DNA of 64,000 bases from Procambarus clarkii (GCF_040958095.1 NC_091152.1:17340296-17404295), one strand, 5' to 3'. Counted from the first letter of the stretch, positions 17,995 through 28,429 are shown. Translations and numbers: made by a program. Notes: generated by a model from the sequence alone, not told the origin.

Positions 17995-18770
17995 TTCAAA
18001 TTGAGTATATTCGTAATCCTTAAAATAAATGCTTCAATTTCCTGGAATTTGTCCATTCTGTTCTGGTGTCCATATTATCTAATTCGGCCATGAAATACAT
18101 TTAAGATATTCAAAATTTACCCGAGAGCTACTATATTGGCCTCGACGCCGGCTTTGACAAGCCGGAGGCTTGTCAAAGTCCCCCCATTTGTCCTGATTTC
18201 ATCTATTTGGGTCTTAAATTGTAGCAGGGGTTTTGTCATTTACGGCTTCGGCGGGTAGGCGGCTCTATGGGTGTAAAAGTATCTCCTGTTTTCTGTTCTA
18301 CATGTGGTTTAGTTTGAATACGTTGCTCATTGTTGGTGGTACATCTGACCTTTTGAAGAAGTTGTCTGGATCAGCATCTTCAAATCCATAGGATGGATGG
18401 ATTATCCATCTAGCACCTCAAGGTAACCTCAAGGTAACCTCCATCTGTATAAATTGTTCAGTATTTTAGAAGTTTCGGTGAGATAAATTACTCTACCACG
18501 TCTGGTTATATGGGTAACTCAAGGATATATTATAAGTGGCAGCAAACTTCCGTTTATTCATTATATATTCTCGAGTGTAACTATGCCTATTGTTCATAGT
18601 CAGTAGTGACTACTGACTATAAAATTCAATTATTTTTTTATATATAATTGTTATTCTATATATATATAACAAAATGTTAAGTGTTCAAGTAATATCAGTC
18701 AATTATGTTGGGTCTTTCCAAAATTAGAGATTTATAGGAGCTAAATTTTCTTGATTTTTCATATAATCTA
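17995..18770. other. Intron sequence with an old LINE remnant
   Basis: About 18125-18370 resembles the decayed minus-strand LINE segment at 29465-29690: both have a GCCGGAGGCTTGTCAAAGTCC-like block, a GTAGGC step and a GTGTAAAAG motif. The rest is AT-rich, with a TATATA stretch at 18636-18668. No exon candidate is seen here. Confidence 0.45.
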
Positions 18771-18845
18771 GAACGTCAGTGGACGTTTGTGGCATTCTCA
18801 CGGTTAATGCTGCTACTTTACTAACAGATTCTTCTTTCAATGCAG

Positions 18846-20251
18846 GTTTGTACCCACTTGAGTACTCTCCGATCAGTTCCAGTCTACTTTCCACTTCCGT
18901 TGACAAGCGTATCCCTATTGAGTTCCAGAACTCTGCCATCCCAGTGAAACAGTTCTCTACGGCTGCTCGTGATATTCTTACAACTGGTTCCGCGGGGCAG
19001 CAGTTTGGTATCGTTCGTCCAGTTGGTGCATTGACAGATTTGAAGACAATATTACCGCAGTTGAAGGCGATGCTCCCGGAGTTGAAGGCACTACTACCAG
19101 AGTTGAAAATACTTCTCATCGAATCTAAGCCTGATATCAAGACATTACTGCCTGAGTTGAAAACTCTGATAATAGAGACTAAGCCAGAGTTGAAGCGACT
19201 GATCATCGAAAACAATCAAGAGTTGAAGGCTTTTCTTCCAGAGCTGAAGAAATTAATCATAGAGTCCAAGCCTGAGTTGAAAGCATTACTCTTAGATCTG
19301 AAGTGGCTAATTATCGAATTAAAGCCTCAGTTGAAGAAACTTTTCAACGAATCTAAGTCCGAGATAAAGGGATTACTCCTCGAATTCAAGTCTGAGTTGA
19401 AGAGACTACTAGTTGAGTTGAAGGTCCTACTCCCTGAGTTTAGGTCAATATTTCTTGAGCTAAGATCAATATTTCCTGAGCTGAAGTCAATATTCTTTGA
19501 ATTGAAGTCAATTCTTCCCGAGTTGAAGTCAATTCTTCCCGAGTTTAGGTCGATTCTTCTCGAGTTGAGGTCAATTATCCCCGAATTGAGAGCCAATATT
19601 CCAAAATTGAGAACCTATATTCCTGAACTGAGAACCTATATTCCTGAACTAAGATCCTATATCCCTGAACTAAGATCATACATCCCTGAACTAAGATCAT
19701 ACATCCCTGAACTAAGATCCTACATCCCTGAACTAAGGAGAACCCTTATAGAGTCCAAACCAGAGCTGAAGACACTACTCCTCGAATTAAAGCTGCTTCT
19801 GGTCGATTTGAAGCCTCTTCTGATTGATTTGAAGCCCTTACTTCTCGAACTGAACCCCTTACTTCTCGAACTGAAGCCTCTACTCGTTGAACTGCATCCA
19901 GTGAAATATCAACTAACGAGGCTTTTCTTCACGTCCAAGCCAGAAGTGAAGGCGCTGCTTCTAGAGATCCAGCCACTCCTCGTAGATATTACACAACTAC
20001 TCTTAGTACATTTGTCCGAATCCTCAGTGGTCAAGCCACTTCCTTTGCCAGCGTTCAAGCAATTTGCTTTGCCAGTGTTCAAACCACTCCCTGTGCCAGA
20101 GTTCAAGCCACTCCCTGTTCCAGAGTTCAAGCCACTCCCTGTGCCAGTGTTCAAGCCACTCCCTGTGCCAGTGTTCAAGTTGTATAAGCCAATAGTTCCA
20201 GGGTATAGGCCAAGAGGCAAAGCGTATATGCCAAACAACCAGAAGTGGTAG
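18846..20251 (+). CDS. Exon 2 of the secreted heptad-repeat protein
   Basis: With exon 1 this gives about 501 aa. Residues 34-97 are a non-repetitive region with a KR site (residues 54-55). Residues 98 to about 425 are an array of roughly 45 seven-residue units of the type [IL]-P-E-L-[KR]-x-[ILY], for example IPELRSY. Residues about 430-483 are an eight-residue array (PLPVPEFK/PLPVPVFK). The C-terminus is a basic tail ending NNQKW. Leucines at 3-4 spacing with alternating Glu and Lys/Arg suggest an amphipathic, charge-paired repeat, but a proline in each unit argues against a plain coiled coil. There are no cysteines after residue 34. Near-identical 21-bp DNA units at 19620-19735 show recent expansion. 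I do not recognise the family. An extracellular matrix, cuticle or mineral-binding role is a guess based on the signal peptide and repeats. Confidence 0.85.
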
Positions 20252-20637
20252 TAATCTAAACATTAACCTGACCTCTTCAAGCATAATTCTTCTTCCAGTT
20301 TCTTCAGCTTCCAGATTCCTAGTACAAGGGCTTGTCTACTACTCGCTACCTAGAAGATGCATGTCTTGTCTACTACTAATAGATTTCTAGTAGAAGAATT
20401 GCCCGTGTCTATAATTCTCATGCCTATATCACATATATATTTGTAATGTTTGAAACTTCAGTAAAACTTATTTACTCAAGAAAAATGTTTTAAATTTTTT
20501 GTCCATATTTTGTGACCACTATTATTTCCACTTAATGTCCACTTTTGTTTAATTATTGTTTGGATTGTGAATTAAAAATCACAAGTGCTATAAATTTACA
20601 ACAAGAAAAAGATCTATAAAGGTATCACAACATGACT
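20252..20637 (+). other. Probable 3' untranslated region and flank of the heptad-repeat gene
   Basis: The sequence after the TAG at 20249-20251 is pyrimidine-rich, then AT-rich. There is no canonical AATAAA. The best polyadenylation candidate is ATTAAA at 20571-20576, which would give a 3' untranslated region of about 340 nt. Confidence 0.45.
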
Positions 20638-21150
20638 TTACAAATTTATATCCCAGAAATTAGCAACCTTCCATATGAAGAGATTTAACAACCTAATTGA
20701 CCTTCTTTAGAAAGCCGAAGAGTTGTAGTTTTTTTTTTTTTTTTAGATATATACAAGAGTTGTTACATTCTTGTAGAGCCACTAGTACGCGTAGCGTTTC
20801 GGGCAAGTCCTTAATCCTATGGTCCCTGGAATACGATCCCCGCCGCGAAGAATCGTTTTTTCATCCAAGTACACATTTTACTGTTGCGTTAAACAGAGGC
20901 TACAGTTAAGGAATTGCGCCCAGTAAATCCTCCCCGGCCAGGATACGAACCCATGACATAGCGCTCGCGGAACGCCAGGCGAGTGTCTTACCACTACACC
21001 ACGGAGACTGTAAATTCAATCCGGTAGTTGTAATATACAAAAGTAAAGATAACAAAGGAGCTATTAGTAATATTTTGAATATTTTAACACAAAAATAAAA
21101 TATAAGACAAAACAATGATACAAAATTAATAAGTTTGGAAATAAATAAGT
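20638..21150 (+). mobile_element. CR1-type LINE remnant split by a SINE
   Basis: Left part 20638-20728 reads PEISNLPYEE and LESRRVV. Right part 21011-21150 reads VVIYKSKDNKGAISNILNIL. Joined, they follow the order of residues around IRNLSYEERL to the DMIEVYKWMNGHNRGDINRV region of the 9073 protein. The interruption is an S1 SINE. It is an old copy with several stops. Confidence 0.75.
20729..21010 (-). mobile_element. S1 tRNA-derived SINE with poly-A tail
   Basis: Minus strand: a tRNA-like head CTCCGTGGTGTAGTGGTAAG with GGGTTCGTATCCTGGCCGGG as the B-box arm. The body (TTACTGGGCGCAATTCCTTA) and the tail TTGCCCGAAACGCTACGCGT, GTGGCTCTACAAGAATGTAA follow, ending in 16 A. Near-identical copies lie at 24535-24802 and 37981-38253, so the family has been active recently. 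Confidence 0.9.
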
Positions 21151-22049
21151 GATTTTTGGCTTTGAGGGATTCTCAGGTGACGTATTTATATAGGACTCTT
21201 TTTGTGCTAAGTGTTTTTGTGTGCTGTGTTTAAGTGTGTTTAAGCTGTGTTAAGTGTGCTGTGTTTTTGTGCTCCTCTGTGCTAAGGAGGGACAAAACAG
21301 GTTAAGTTATCCAACAGTTCCCGCTGTCTGGTAGTGGGACAAACATTGTCCCATAACATTGGGTTATGTTAATACTATATATTATTAACGATAATATGAA
21401 ATATACAATCGAACAACTTGTAACTGTTCTATTGTTACGTAAAGTGTGGTGACAAATAAACACTAAGATACTATATATATATTTGGTCGAATATACAGAA
21501 GTACACAGGTGATACTTTGGTGTGAGTTGAGCGCACTGAGCGTCGGTACAGTATCTCGCAAGTGTCTGCTCTAGACCACACTTGAAAGTAGACTCTCGTT
21601 AATGTTTGCTATTCTGCTGCTTATATGCTCGGGCAACACCTCACCGTGTTGCCCGGGCAACGCCTCACCTCATTCATCTCCAAAGGTTGACAGGAATATT
21701 AACAAAGCATTTGGAGCGAGTATATTATTGGGATAATCTACTCGCTACAAACTATTTAAGTGCACTCCACTTATAGAAAACCAAAAAGAAATCACTTTCA
21801 GCACACACTTTTCATGTTAAACCAGCTATTTATAATACATTAAATTTATAACTAAATAATCTCTCTTTGGGACAAAGGTTCACTTACCAGCTTACAAGTA
21901 GACTATTACTGGAGCCGTAATATGCTTTTAGACCATCACAAATATCTAGATAACTATACAGGTATAGAAGGGGGAAGGGGTGTGGTTTTGCATGGTAAAG
22001 AATTTGGTCTGAGGACAGGATATAATAACAGTCTGTTATCATTTGCTCA
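21151..22049. other. No gene recognised
   Basis: About 21180-21300 has imprecise repeats of GTGCTGTGTTTAAGTGTG. Around 21628-21665 a GGGCAACACC/GTTGCCC inverted pair is present. Nothing reads as coding and no known repeat family is evident. Confidence 0.4.
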
Positions 22050-22255
22050 CCGCTCCTGTGCCAGGTAAGTCCACTACGAGCTCACCATAGCCCGTGCTAC
22101 TTGCCCCGCTCCTGTGCCAGGTAAGTCCACTACGAGCTCACCATAGCCCGTGCTACTTGCCCTGCTCCTGTGCCAGGTAAGTTATGGGCTCACCATAGCC
22201 CGTGCTACTTGGAACTTGTTCCGAGTAGCTGAATCTATAACAACAACAACATTTG
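22050..22255 (+). repeat. Tandem H2 hairpin units with (CAA)n tail
   Basis: Three units of GCTCCTGTGCCAGGTAAG, then a GAGCTCACCATAGCCCGTGC hairpin, are spaced about 64 bp apart. The third is followed by the TGGAACTTGTTCC hairpin, CTATAACAACAACAAC and the end. Only the last unit has the tail, so the first two are internal duplications of the 5' part. Confidence 0.85.
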
Positions 22256-22544
22256 CTCAGCCTGTCTGAGGAAAACCCACAATGATACTGTGTGTGTGGG
22301 GGGGGGGGGGATACCGAGTGTGTCCAGCTGCTAGACACCTTTTTTAACAGAAGAGTGGCAGTGTTGATGGCTTCAAGGTGGTTACTGCAGGTTTCAGGGA
22401 CTCTTAAGGCTCCTCTGAGGTAGTTAGTTGCTTCATATTATAGAAGATGGTTAACATGTGGCCTTACCGTGATTGTCTGACAGAAGATGCCTTCCCACTA
22501 TTAATTCTGCTAGAATTTACCTACTTAAAATTATCTGTTAGATT

Positions 22545-22665
22545 AAGGACCTGCCCGAAACGCTGCGCGTACTAGTGGCTTTACAACATTGTAAATATTA
22601 TGCTATGTAGTCTCTCTAACGCAATGTACCTTCTTGTGTATAAATAAATAAATAAAATAAAATAA
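22545..22665 (+). mobile_element. SINE/LINE 3' tail fragment
   Basis: ACCTGCCCGAAACGCTGCGC, then GTACTAGTGGCTTTACAA and ATGTACCTTCTTGTGTATAA, ending in (AATA)n. It is the tail segment shared by S1, S4 and related elements. No head is seen upstream. Confidence 0.7.
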
Positions 22666-22883
22666 ATAAGGTACTAATTCTTGTAAAGAATACTGATAAA
22701 GGTTGAGAATATTATTCAATTCTCTAGCATATTGACAATAATTACGCCTTGCTGGACATTATCTGACACAATACTGCCCCTCGATGTGGGGAGAATTGTA
22801 GTAAATGATGCACACATAGGAAATTATTAATTTATATTAGTACTACAGTTAGTAGGGTTAATAGATACTATGCCTATCTTCTT

Positions 22884-23146
22884 GAGGTTATCTTGAGATG
22901 ATTTCGGGGCTTTTTAGTGTCCCCGCGGCCCGGTCCTCGACCAGGCCTCCACCACCAGGAAGCAGCCCGTGACAGCTGACTATTTTACTCAGGTATATGA
23001 CCCAGGTACCTATTTTACTGCTAGGTAACAGGGGGCATAGGGTGAAAGAAACTCTGCCCATTGTTTCTCGCTGGTGCCTGGGATCGAACCCAGGACCACA
23101 GGATCACAAGTCCAGCGTGCTGTCCGCTCGGCCGACCGGCTCCCAC
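22884..23146 (-). mobile_element. S3 tRNA-derived SINE
   Basis: This minus-strand copy of the element at 11728 has the head GAGCCGGTCGGCCGAGCGGA and B box GGTTCGATCCC, and ends at ATCTCAAGATAACC. It is intact across its length. A short duplication (CACCGCCTAGTATACAATG at about 23146 and 23191) flanks it only on the 5' side, so no target-site duplication is claimed. Confidence 0.82.
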
Positions 23147-23394
23147 CGCCTAGTATACAATGTATCCCTAGTATAGTATCCCATGGCACCGCCTAGTATA
23201 CAATGATGATGTATTATGATACAATAAGGATGTATCAGTGTAATTGGAACTTTCCACATAACTCCGGGGGGGGGGGGAACTCGGGTCGCAGCTCAATGTT
23301 GAATGCTGACGTACCCATTCCGAAGTTATTCTAAGGTTAGTATGTTAGTACGCACATAACGGATGTCCCGAATGTGTCAAAGACAGATAAATAA

Positions 23395-23527
23395 TAAATA
23401 AATATAAATATGTTTATTCAGGTAAGGTACATACATACAAGTGATGTTACATTAATGGATTGATATATAGATAGAGCTAGTACATACAATGCCTAAAGCC
23501 ACTATTACGCAATGCGTTTCGGGCAAA
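23395..23527 (-). mobile_element. J-LINE 3' terminal fragment
   Basis: Minus-strand TGCCCGAAACGCATTGCGTA, TAGTGGCTTTAGGCATTG, ACTAGCTCTATCTATATA and GTACCTTACCTGAATAAACA. It abuts a D-LINE fragment at 23530. Confidence 0.78.
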
Positions 23528-23534
23528 AATAAGA

Positions 23535-24062
23535 CTCTACTATGGCTCATTTGGGCACTCCACCTGTGTCCCCTAGTGCGTGTGCCCCTTGTGTTAAATA
23601 GTCTGTCTTTATCTACCCTATCAATTCCTCTGAGAATCTTGTATGTGGTGATCATGTTCCCTCTAACTCTTCTGTCTCCCAGTGACGTGAGGTTTAATTC
23701 CCGTAGTCTCTCCTCTTAATTAATTATATATGTCAATTTAGCTTCATTAAGAATAATTTTGCGGTTAGTAGGATCTCTTTAACAGAGGATCTCTCTGAAT
23801 CTGAATCTGAAAGATTTGTTGCTCTTTACTGTTTCTATAGAAAATGTAATTACCCTTTCTAGTAGACGTCAATCCTTGATATTTGAGCTGGTATATACTT
23901 ACACAATTTTCTAAAGGCAGTTCTAACGTTGGCCAATCTAACATATGCCGCTGATGATATCCTTTTGATGTGGGCCTCTGGGGACAGGTTCGGTGTGATA
24001 TCAACCCCCCCAGATCTCTCTCTCTCTATTTGATGAACCTTGATAAATGTAAGTTCGTCCCA
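23535..24062 (-). mobile_element. D-LINE C-terminal fragment
   Basis: The minus strand carries pieces of the same protein as 62598-63405: the LRRELNLTSLEDRRVRG-like region and an MITTYKILRGIDRVDKDRLF segment (about 23655-23600). Upstream, at about 24000-23890, lies a stretch matching PEAHIKRISSAAYVRLANVR-like sequence in broken frames. It is decayed, with several frameshifts. Confidence 0.75.
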
Positions 24063-24194
24063 AAATTTGGTTTAATAACACATTTTCACGTGTATTGAGT
24101 CCTTCCTTCATCGTCATTCAAACACTACGGTAAGTTAGTTGTAAATGATAATGTAAAAATAACCACTGAGGTCTGATTAAGACTTTATGGCCAT

Positions 24195-24300
24195 GGTAAT
24201 CTATGTTTTGCTTCACTACTCACTGGTTGAGTATGGGGTGCATAATAAATTAGCCTTCTTCGGCGGCGAAGGAGGCTAATTTATTAGCCTTCTTGTTTCT
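24195..24300. repeat. LINE tail carrying a 19-bp-stem hairpin
   Basis: AATAAATTAGCCTTCTTCG and its near-exact reverse complement (one mismatch) lie back to back at 24244-24285 with a loop of about 4 nt. They directly follow the K-LINE-type 3' motif GAGTATGGGGTGCATAATAA. A short fold-back at a LINE 3' end may reflect self-primed synthesis or a small palindromic insertion. Confidence 0.75.
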
Positions 24301-24534
24301 AAATGTGTTTCAAACTCACACTGTATCTTGTGCTACCCACTCCGTCAACTCAAATTTTGCTACAATGTACAAATGTTATCTTATAGATTATCTTAAGATT
24401 GCTACACTCTTAACAAATGTTATGTACTCTCACAACCCAATGGACCTTCGTGTATATAAATAAATAGATTTCAACTGTAAGGAGTATGGTTTGCACCTTT
24501 TTATTCTATTAATTAATAATTTATTAATTAATTC

Positions 24535-24802
24535 CAGTCTCCGTGGTGTAGTGGTAAGACACTCGCCTGGCGTTCCGCGAGGGCTTTGTCATGGGTTCGT
24601 ATCCTGGCCGGGGAGGATTTACTGGGCGCAATTCCTTAACTGTAGCCTCTGTTTAACGCAACAGTAAAATGTGTACTTGGATGAAAAAACGATTCTTCGC
24701 GGCAGGGGATCGTATTCCAGGGACCTGCCCGAAACGCTACGCGTACTAGTGGCTCTACAAGAATGTAACAACTCTTGTATATATCTCAAAAAAAAAAAAA
24801 AA
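24535..24802 (+). mobile_element. S1 tRNA-derived SINE with poly-A tail
   Basis: Complete copy: CAGTCTCCGTGGTGTAGTGG head, GGGTTCGTATCCTGGCCGGG B-box arm, GGGACCTGCCCGAAACGCTA tail and 15 terminal A. One head difference (GAGGGCTTTG instead of GAGCGCTATG) separates it from the other two copies. Confidence 0.92.
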
Positions 24803-24809
24803 TTATCAC

Positions 24810-25794
24810 TTTAGTGCGCGCGGCACTCGTGAAAAAAAAATTAAGCGGGTTGTGCGCGCGGCGTTCTGGGCGCTCAAGCGTAAACACAAAAAAGTGTATA
24901 ATCTTTTCACGCTCCTAACATCAATTCTCGAGCTACGTTTTTCATTTTGGTATCAATGCGTTGGCAATAAAATTCTCTACAAGATCATGTGCATAAAATG
25001 TCACCCAAGCATTTGCTATCCCACCACGAAGTAAATAAACACGAAGATGACTCGCCGTGAAACCCAAACAGGAAGTAAATGTTCATACTCTTTCGTTTGT
25101 TGCCAGCCTCACAGTCATCCTACAGCGCTTATTTTAATATCACTGAACTCGCAATAAAATTCCCCACCCAGACATATGCCTATCAATGTCTAATTATGTT
25201 CAGCACGAGTGTGGTAACTGGGCGAAGCGTTAGCCGTGATTTCAGCAGCGACGACACTGTTGTGATGCAGCGCTCTGAAAGTTTATACTTATTTCACTGT
25301 CCTGACATTATTTCTCGAGCAACGTATTTCATTTTTATACCAATGTGTTCGCAATAGAAAGTTCTATAAGAACATGGGTAGAATTGGCCAACAGAGCGTC
25401 AAATAAATTTGCGGCGAATAAAATCTTTGCTCATGTTTTTTCAAGTTTATACTTGTTTCACACCGTTTTTTTGTTTGTATAGTGTTCGGAATAAAATTCT
25501 CTACACAGACATATGCATATAAATGTAGAATCATGATCGCGGCCAACACAAGAGTGTGTGGAGTGGGCGATTACCCTCGTTGTGTCACCAACTCAATAGT
25601 CTCTCCTCTAAGTTACAATACATTGCCGTTTTCTCAAATAGGCACTGTGCATATTAGAGAAAACGAAAATTTAATGGCAAACATATTCATACAAACCCCA
25701 AGTCGATCGAGTAGTAAATACCCACTATAACACGGTCCGTAAATTTACGTCGTGATCCGACAAGCGCTTATCTAAACCGCCCGTAATTCCAAGT
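24810..25794. repeat. Diverged tandem units of the 5703-type repeat
   Basis: Three related blocks contain a TTTATACTT-TTTCAC step, a TCTCGAGC..ACGT..TTTCAT step, a GCAATAAAATTCTCTAC-like step and a CATATGC-TATCAATGT step. These are at about 24890-25010, 25130-25220/25280-25370 and 25440-25560. The last block (25430-25794) is nearly identical to the reverse complement of 5703-6062, while the first two are heavily diverged. The family is not recognised. Confidence 0.65.
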
Positions 25795-25799
25795 GGAAA

Positions 25800-25955
25800 T
25801 GGCAGAAAAGTGTTTTAATGGATGTCTTCTCTGATAAGAGTTCAATCCCCGACCATCCAAATGGTTGGGCACCATTCCTTCCCTCCCCCCGTGCCATCCC
25901 AAATCCTTAACCTGACCCAATCCCGAGGCAAAGTGAAATTGACACCAGTAATTCC
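25800..25955 (+). mobile_element. S5 SINE-like element
   Basis: TCTCTGATAAGAGTTCAATC, CCCGACCATCCAAATGGTTG and CCATCCCAAATCCTTAACCT. The GAGTTCAATCCCCG stretch is a B-box-like T arm. The head is incomplete, so assignment to a tRNA-derived SINE is tentative. Confidence 0.5.
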
Positions 25956-25959
25956 ATCT

Positions 25960-26605
25960 ATCATCATACTATCATGCAAGAGGAGCCACACATCTATGGA
26001 TCATCCAATAAAATCAGCAGACTTCTAGATGTTACTACTGCTCGGCTTAGACTCGGTTACAAGTATCTCTGGGAATTCTCATTATCTGCTGATGTAGACC
26101 TGACCAAATGTAAACTGTCAACAAAATTATTCGCACACCCTCCGTCACTATGTGATGGAGTGCGAAAAGATACGTGAATTTAGAGACAATTCTATAACCA
26201 ATGTTTCAGCGATGTGTCAATATTTCATTCAAAATGATCTGCTACCAGAAATTTTAGCCAAATATCCACAGTTTGCTAACTGTAGGTAGTAACTAAGTGA
26301 TTGTAACCTATCCACCGCTGCCCACTGGATGGTGGGGGGGGGGGGGGGGGGCCGTGTGCAGGACAAACATATCAATTGTGACACTAGCTCTCCACATATG
26401 TCAGTTGCTTAATTTAGAACCTGTACTTGAGGTCGATCTCGAACCTATTGTTGACTTATATTGAATTTTGTAACTAGCTCATCAAGATTATAACTTGCTT
26501 AGCTAAATGAATTGTGGGGTTCAGTCCCTGAGCCCATTATGTGCCTCTGTAACCCTTTCCACTACCGCCCACAAGATGGGTATGGGGTGCATAATAAATG
26601 ACCTA
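25960..26605 (+). mobile_element. K-LINE C-terminal fragment and 3' untranslated region
   Basis: A frame reads TARLRLGYKYLWEFSLSADV, then DLTKCKL, followed (after a frame change) by a YVMECEKIREFRDNSIT-like segment. This is the C-x2-C...C zinc-binding tail of the family also seen at 17400-17990. The 3' untranslated region runs to ATGGGTATGGGGTGCATAAT at about 26598. A poly-G run lies at 26333-26351. Confidence 0.78.
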
Positions 26606-27382
26606 AACTAACTGACCCCATCCAAATGCTTGGCGCTTTCCTCCCTGAGAGTTCTCTTCCCTTCCCTTCTCTGATACGAGAGCGCTTTGTTAACAAAGTA
26701 ATACAAACAGTGCACTTAGCATTGTTAATGGAAGCGCTAATTATATGATGAAGTGTCATGTATTTATTCAGACGAGAACAGCAGCGAACACAAACCAGCG
26801 CATGTACTAACAAAATGGTTTGTATGTACAAACTTCTCAGTGAACGAAGTTGTTTCTGGTATCCGAAATTGCAGTAGACGACTTGACCCAGTCCCCTCGT
26901 GCACATGCTCGTAGTGCATCCACTGTGGGAGAGCTGTTTTCTTCGAAAAGTACAAAAAGTATAATCGTGTAGCATTATATTTAAAGAAACAATTCCAAGT
27001 ACATTCTTTGATTGAAAAACATGAGGATAAATACAAATGTTAATTGTAAATGACCAGGTATAAATTAAAATAAGAAGTAGGAAAAATGATACGTAGAACC
27101 AGAAAAAACATTGGAACGCTTAGGTGATGAGAGCGTAAGCGACCGCCACCATTTTAGCGGCGAAAGTCGGTGATGGCTGTTGTCCAGCATGAGCAGTAAG
27201 GGAAAACCTTGCCACAAACTGCACCTATCATAAAGAAGCACCACCATTAACCGCCAAGTGCTCACATCAAGTCTAACTCTTAAGAAATAACACTCAAGCC
27301 TTGACGCCTCCCCCAACATCGCCGCTCGTGCAGTCATCCAGGGGAGAAAACCTTCACATAAACTGCACCTGTCATAAATAAC
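26606..27382. other. Upstream region of the zinc-finger gene
   Basis: No credible coding region. A 36-bp direct repeat (GGGAAAACCTTGCCACAAAC type, with TGCACCTATCATAAA) occurs at about 27199-27234 and again at about 27345-27380, immediately before the zinc-finger start codon. The second copy could lie in the 5' untranslated region. I see no clear TATA box. Confidence 0.4.
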
Positions 27383-28429
27383 ATGATGAAGACTCACCAG
27401 TGTCCAGAGTGTGGGAAGGTATTCACTCATCTTGGACATATGAAGCGTCACATGTTAGTGCATTCAGGTGACAAACCTCATGCGTGTCCAGAGTGTGGGA
27501 AGAGATTCAGTCAGCTTGAACATATTAAGCGTCACATGTTAGTGCATTCAGGTGACAAACCTCATGAGTGTCCAGAGTGTGAGAAGAGATTCAGTCGTAT
27601 TGGAAATATGAGGACTCACAGGATGATGCATGCGGGTGTGAGACCTTTTCAATGTGCAGAGTGTGGCAAAAAATTTAGACAACGTGGATATATAATAAAG
27701 CACATGTTAGTGCATTCGGGTGACAGACCTCGTGAGTGTCTAGAGTGTGGGAGGAGATACAAGCAGCTTGAACATCTAAAGCGTCACATTTTAGTGCATT
27801 CAGGTGACAAGCCTCACGAGTGTCCAGAGTGTGGAAAGAAATTCAGTCGTCTTGGACATATGAAGATCCACAGGATGATACATGCGGTTGAGAGACCTTT
27901 TCAATGTACAGAGTGTGGCAAACAATTTAGAAGACGTGTACATATAATAAAGCACTTGTTAGTCCATTCGGGTGACAAACCTCATCAGTGTCCAGAGTGT
28001 GGGAAGAGATTCTGGCGGCTTGAACATATGAAGCGTCACACGTTTGTACATTCAGGTGACAAGCCTCATGAGTGTCCAGAGTGTGGGAAGAGATTCAGCC
28101 GTCTTGGAAATATGAGGACTCACAGGATGATGCATGCGGATGAGAGACCTTTTCAATGTGCTGAGTGTGGCAAAAAATTTAGAGAACGTGGAAATATAAT
28201 AAAGCACATGTTAGTGCATTCAAGGGAGAAACCTCATCAGTGTCCAGAGTGTTGGAAGAGATTCTGGCGGCTTGAACACATGAAACGTCACATGTTTGTG
28301 CATTCAGGTGACAAGTCTCATGAGTGTCCAGAGTGTGGGAAGAGATTCAGTCAGCTTGGACATATGAAGAAGCACAAGATGACACATGCAGATGATAGGC
28401 TAAATACTTCGAGTATGGAAGATAATTAA
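27383..28429 (+). CDS. C2H2 zinc-finger protein with 12 tandem fingers
   Basis: The 348-aa protein is almost entirely zinc fingers: twelve C-x2-C-x12-H-x3-H units from residue 5 to about 336, all with both cysteines and both histidines. Linkers are SGDKPH or A[DVG][ED]RPF, variants of the TGEKP linker, so the array should bind DNA in register. Likely a nuclear DNA-binding protein, target unknown. There is no KRAB, SCAN, BTB or ZAD domain in this exon. The frame is closed by TAA at 27359-27361, so ATG 27383 is the first start, unless the N-terminus comes from an upstream exon. Fingers group in pairs or triplets (for example SRLGNMRTHRMMH then RERGNIIKHMLVH), showing internal duplication of multi-finger blocks. 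Repeated fingers that differ mainly at base-contact positions hint at a fast-evolving family. Confidence 0.93.
   Translation: MMKTHQCPECGKVFTHLGHMKRHMLVHSGDKPHACPECGKRFSQLEHIKRHMLVHSGDKPHECPECEKRFSRIGNMRTHRMMHAGVRPFQCAECGKKFRQRGYIIKHMLVHSGDRPRECLECGRRYKQLEHLKRHILVHSGDKPHECPECGKKFSRLGHMKIHRMIHAVERPFQCTECGKQFRRRVHIIKHLLVHSGDKPHQCPECGKRFWRLEHMKRHTFVHSGDKPHECPECGKRFSRLGNMRTHRMMHADERPFQCAECGKKFRERGNIIKHMLVHSREKPHQCPECWKRFWRLEHMKRHMFVHSGDKSHECPECGKRFSQLGHMKKHKMTHADDRLNTSSMEDN

Larger units (their letters stand above)
15206..18845 (+). other. Intron of the heptad-repeat gene, filled with repeats
   Basis: The 3.64-kb interval runs from the GTAAAT donor to an acceptor with a pyrimidine tract (TTCTTCTTTCAATGCAG). 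It contains an FB element with a nested H1, CR1 and J-LINE remnants, S6 and S2 SINEs, an H1 in a CR1 tail and a minus-strand K-LINE. The intron status depends on exon 1 and exon 2 belonging together. Confidence 0.6.

Noticed and set aside
18724..19596. Minus-strand frames opposite the heptad-repeat exon (NSG-rich repeats)
   Set aside because: They mirror the 21-bp repeats of the plus-strand exon. The plus strand has a splice acceptor, an in-phase signal-peptide exon and a sensible repeat protein.
26562..27036. Minus-strand frames of 137 and 90 codons upstream of the zinc-finger gene
   Set aside because: No domain or repeat. Part of the longer one overlaps the K-LINE 3' end. Composition looks random.
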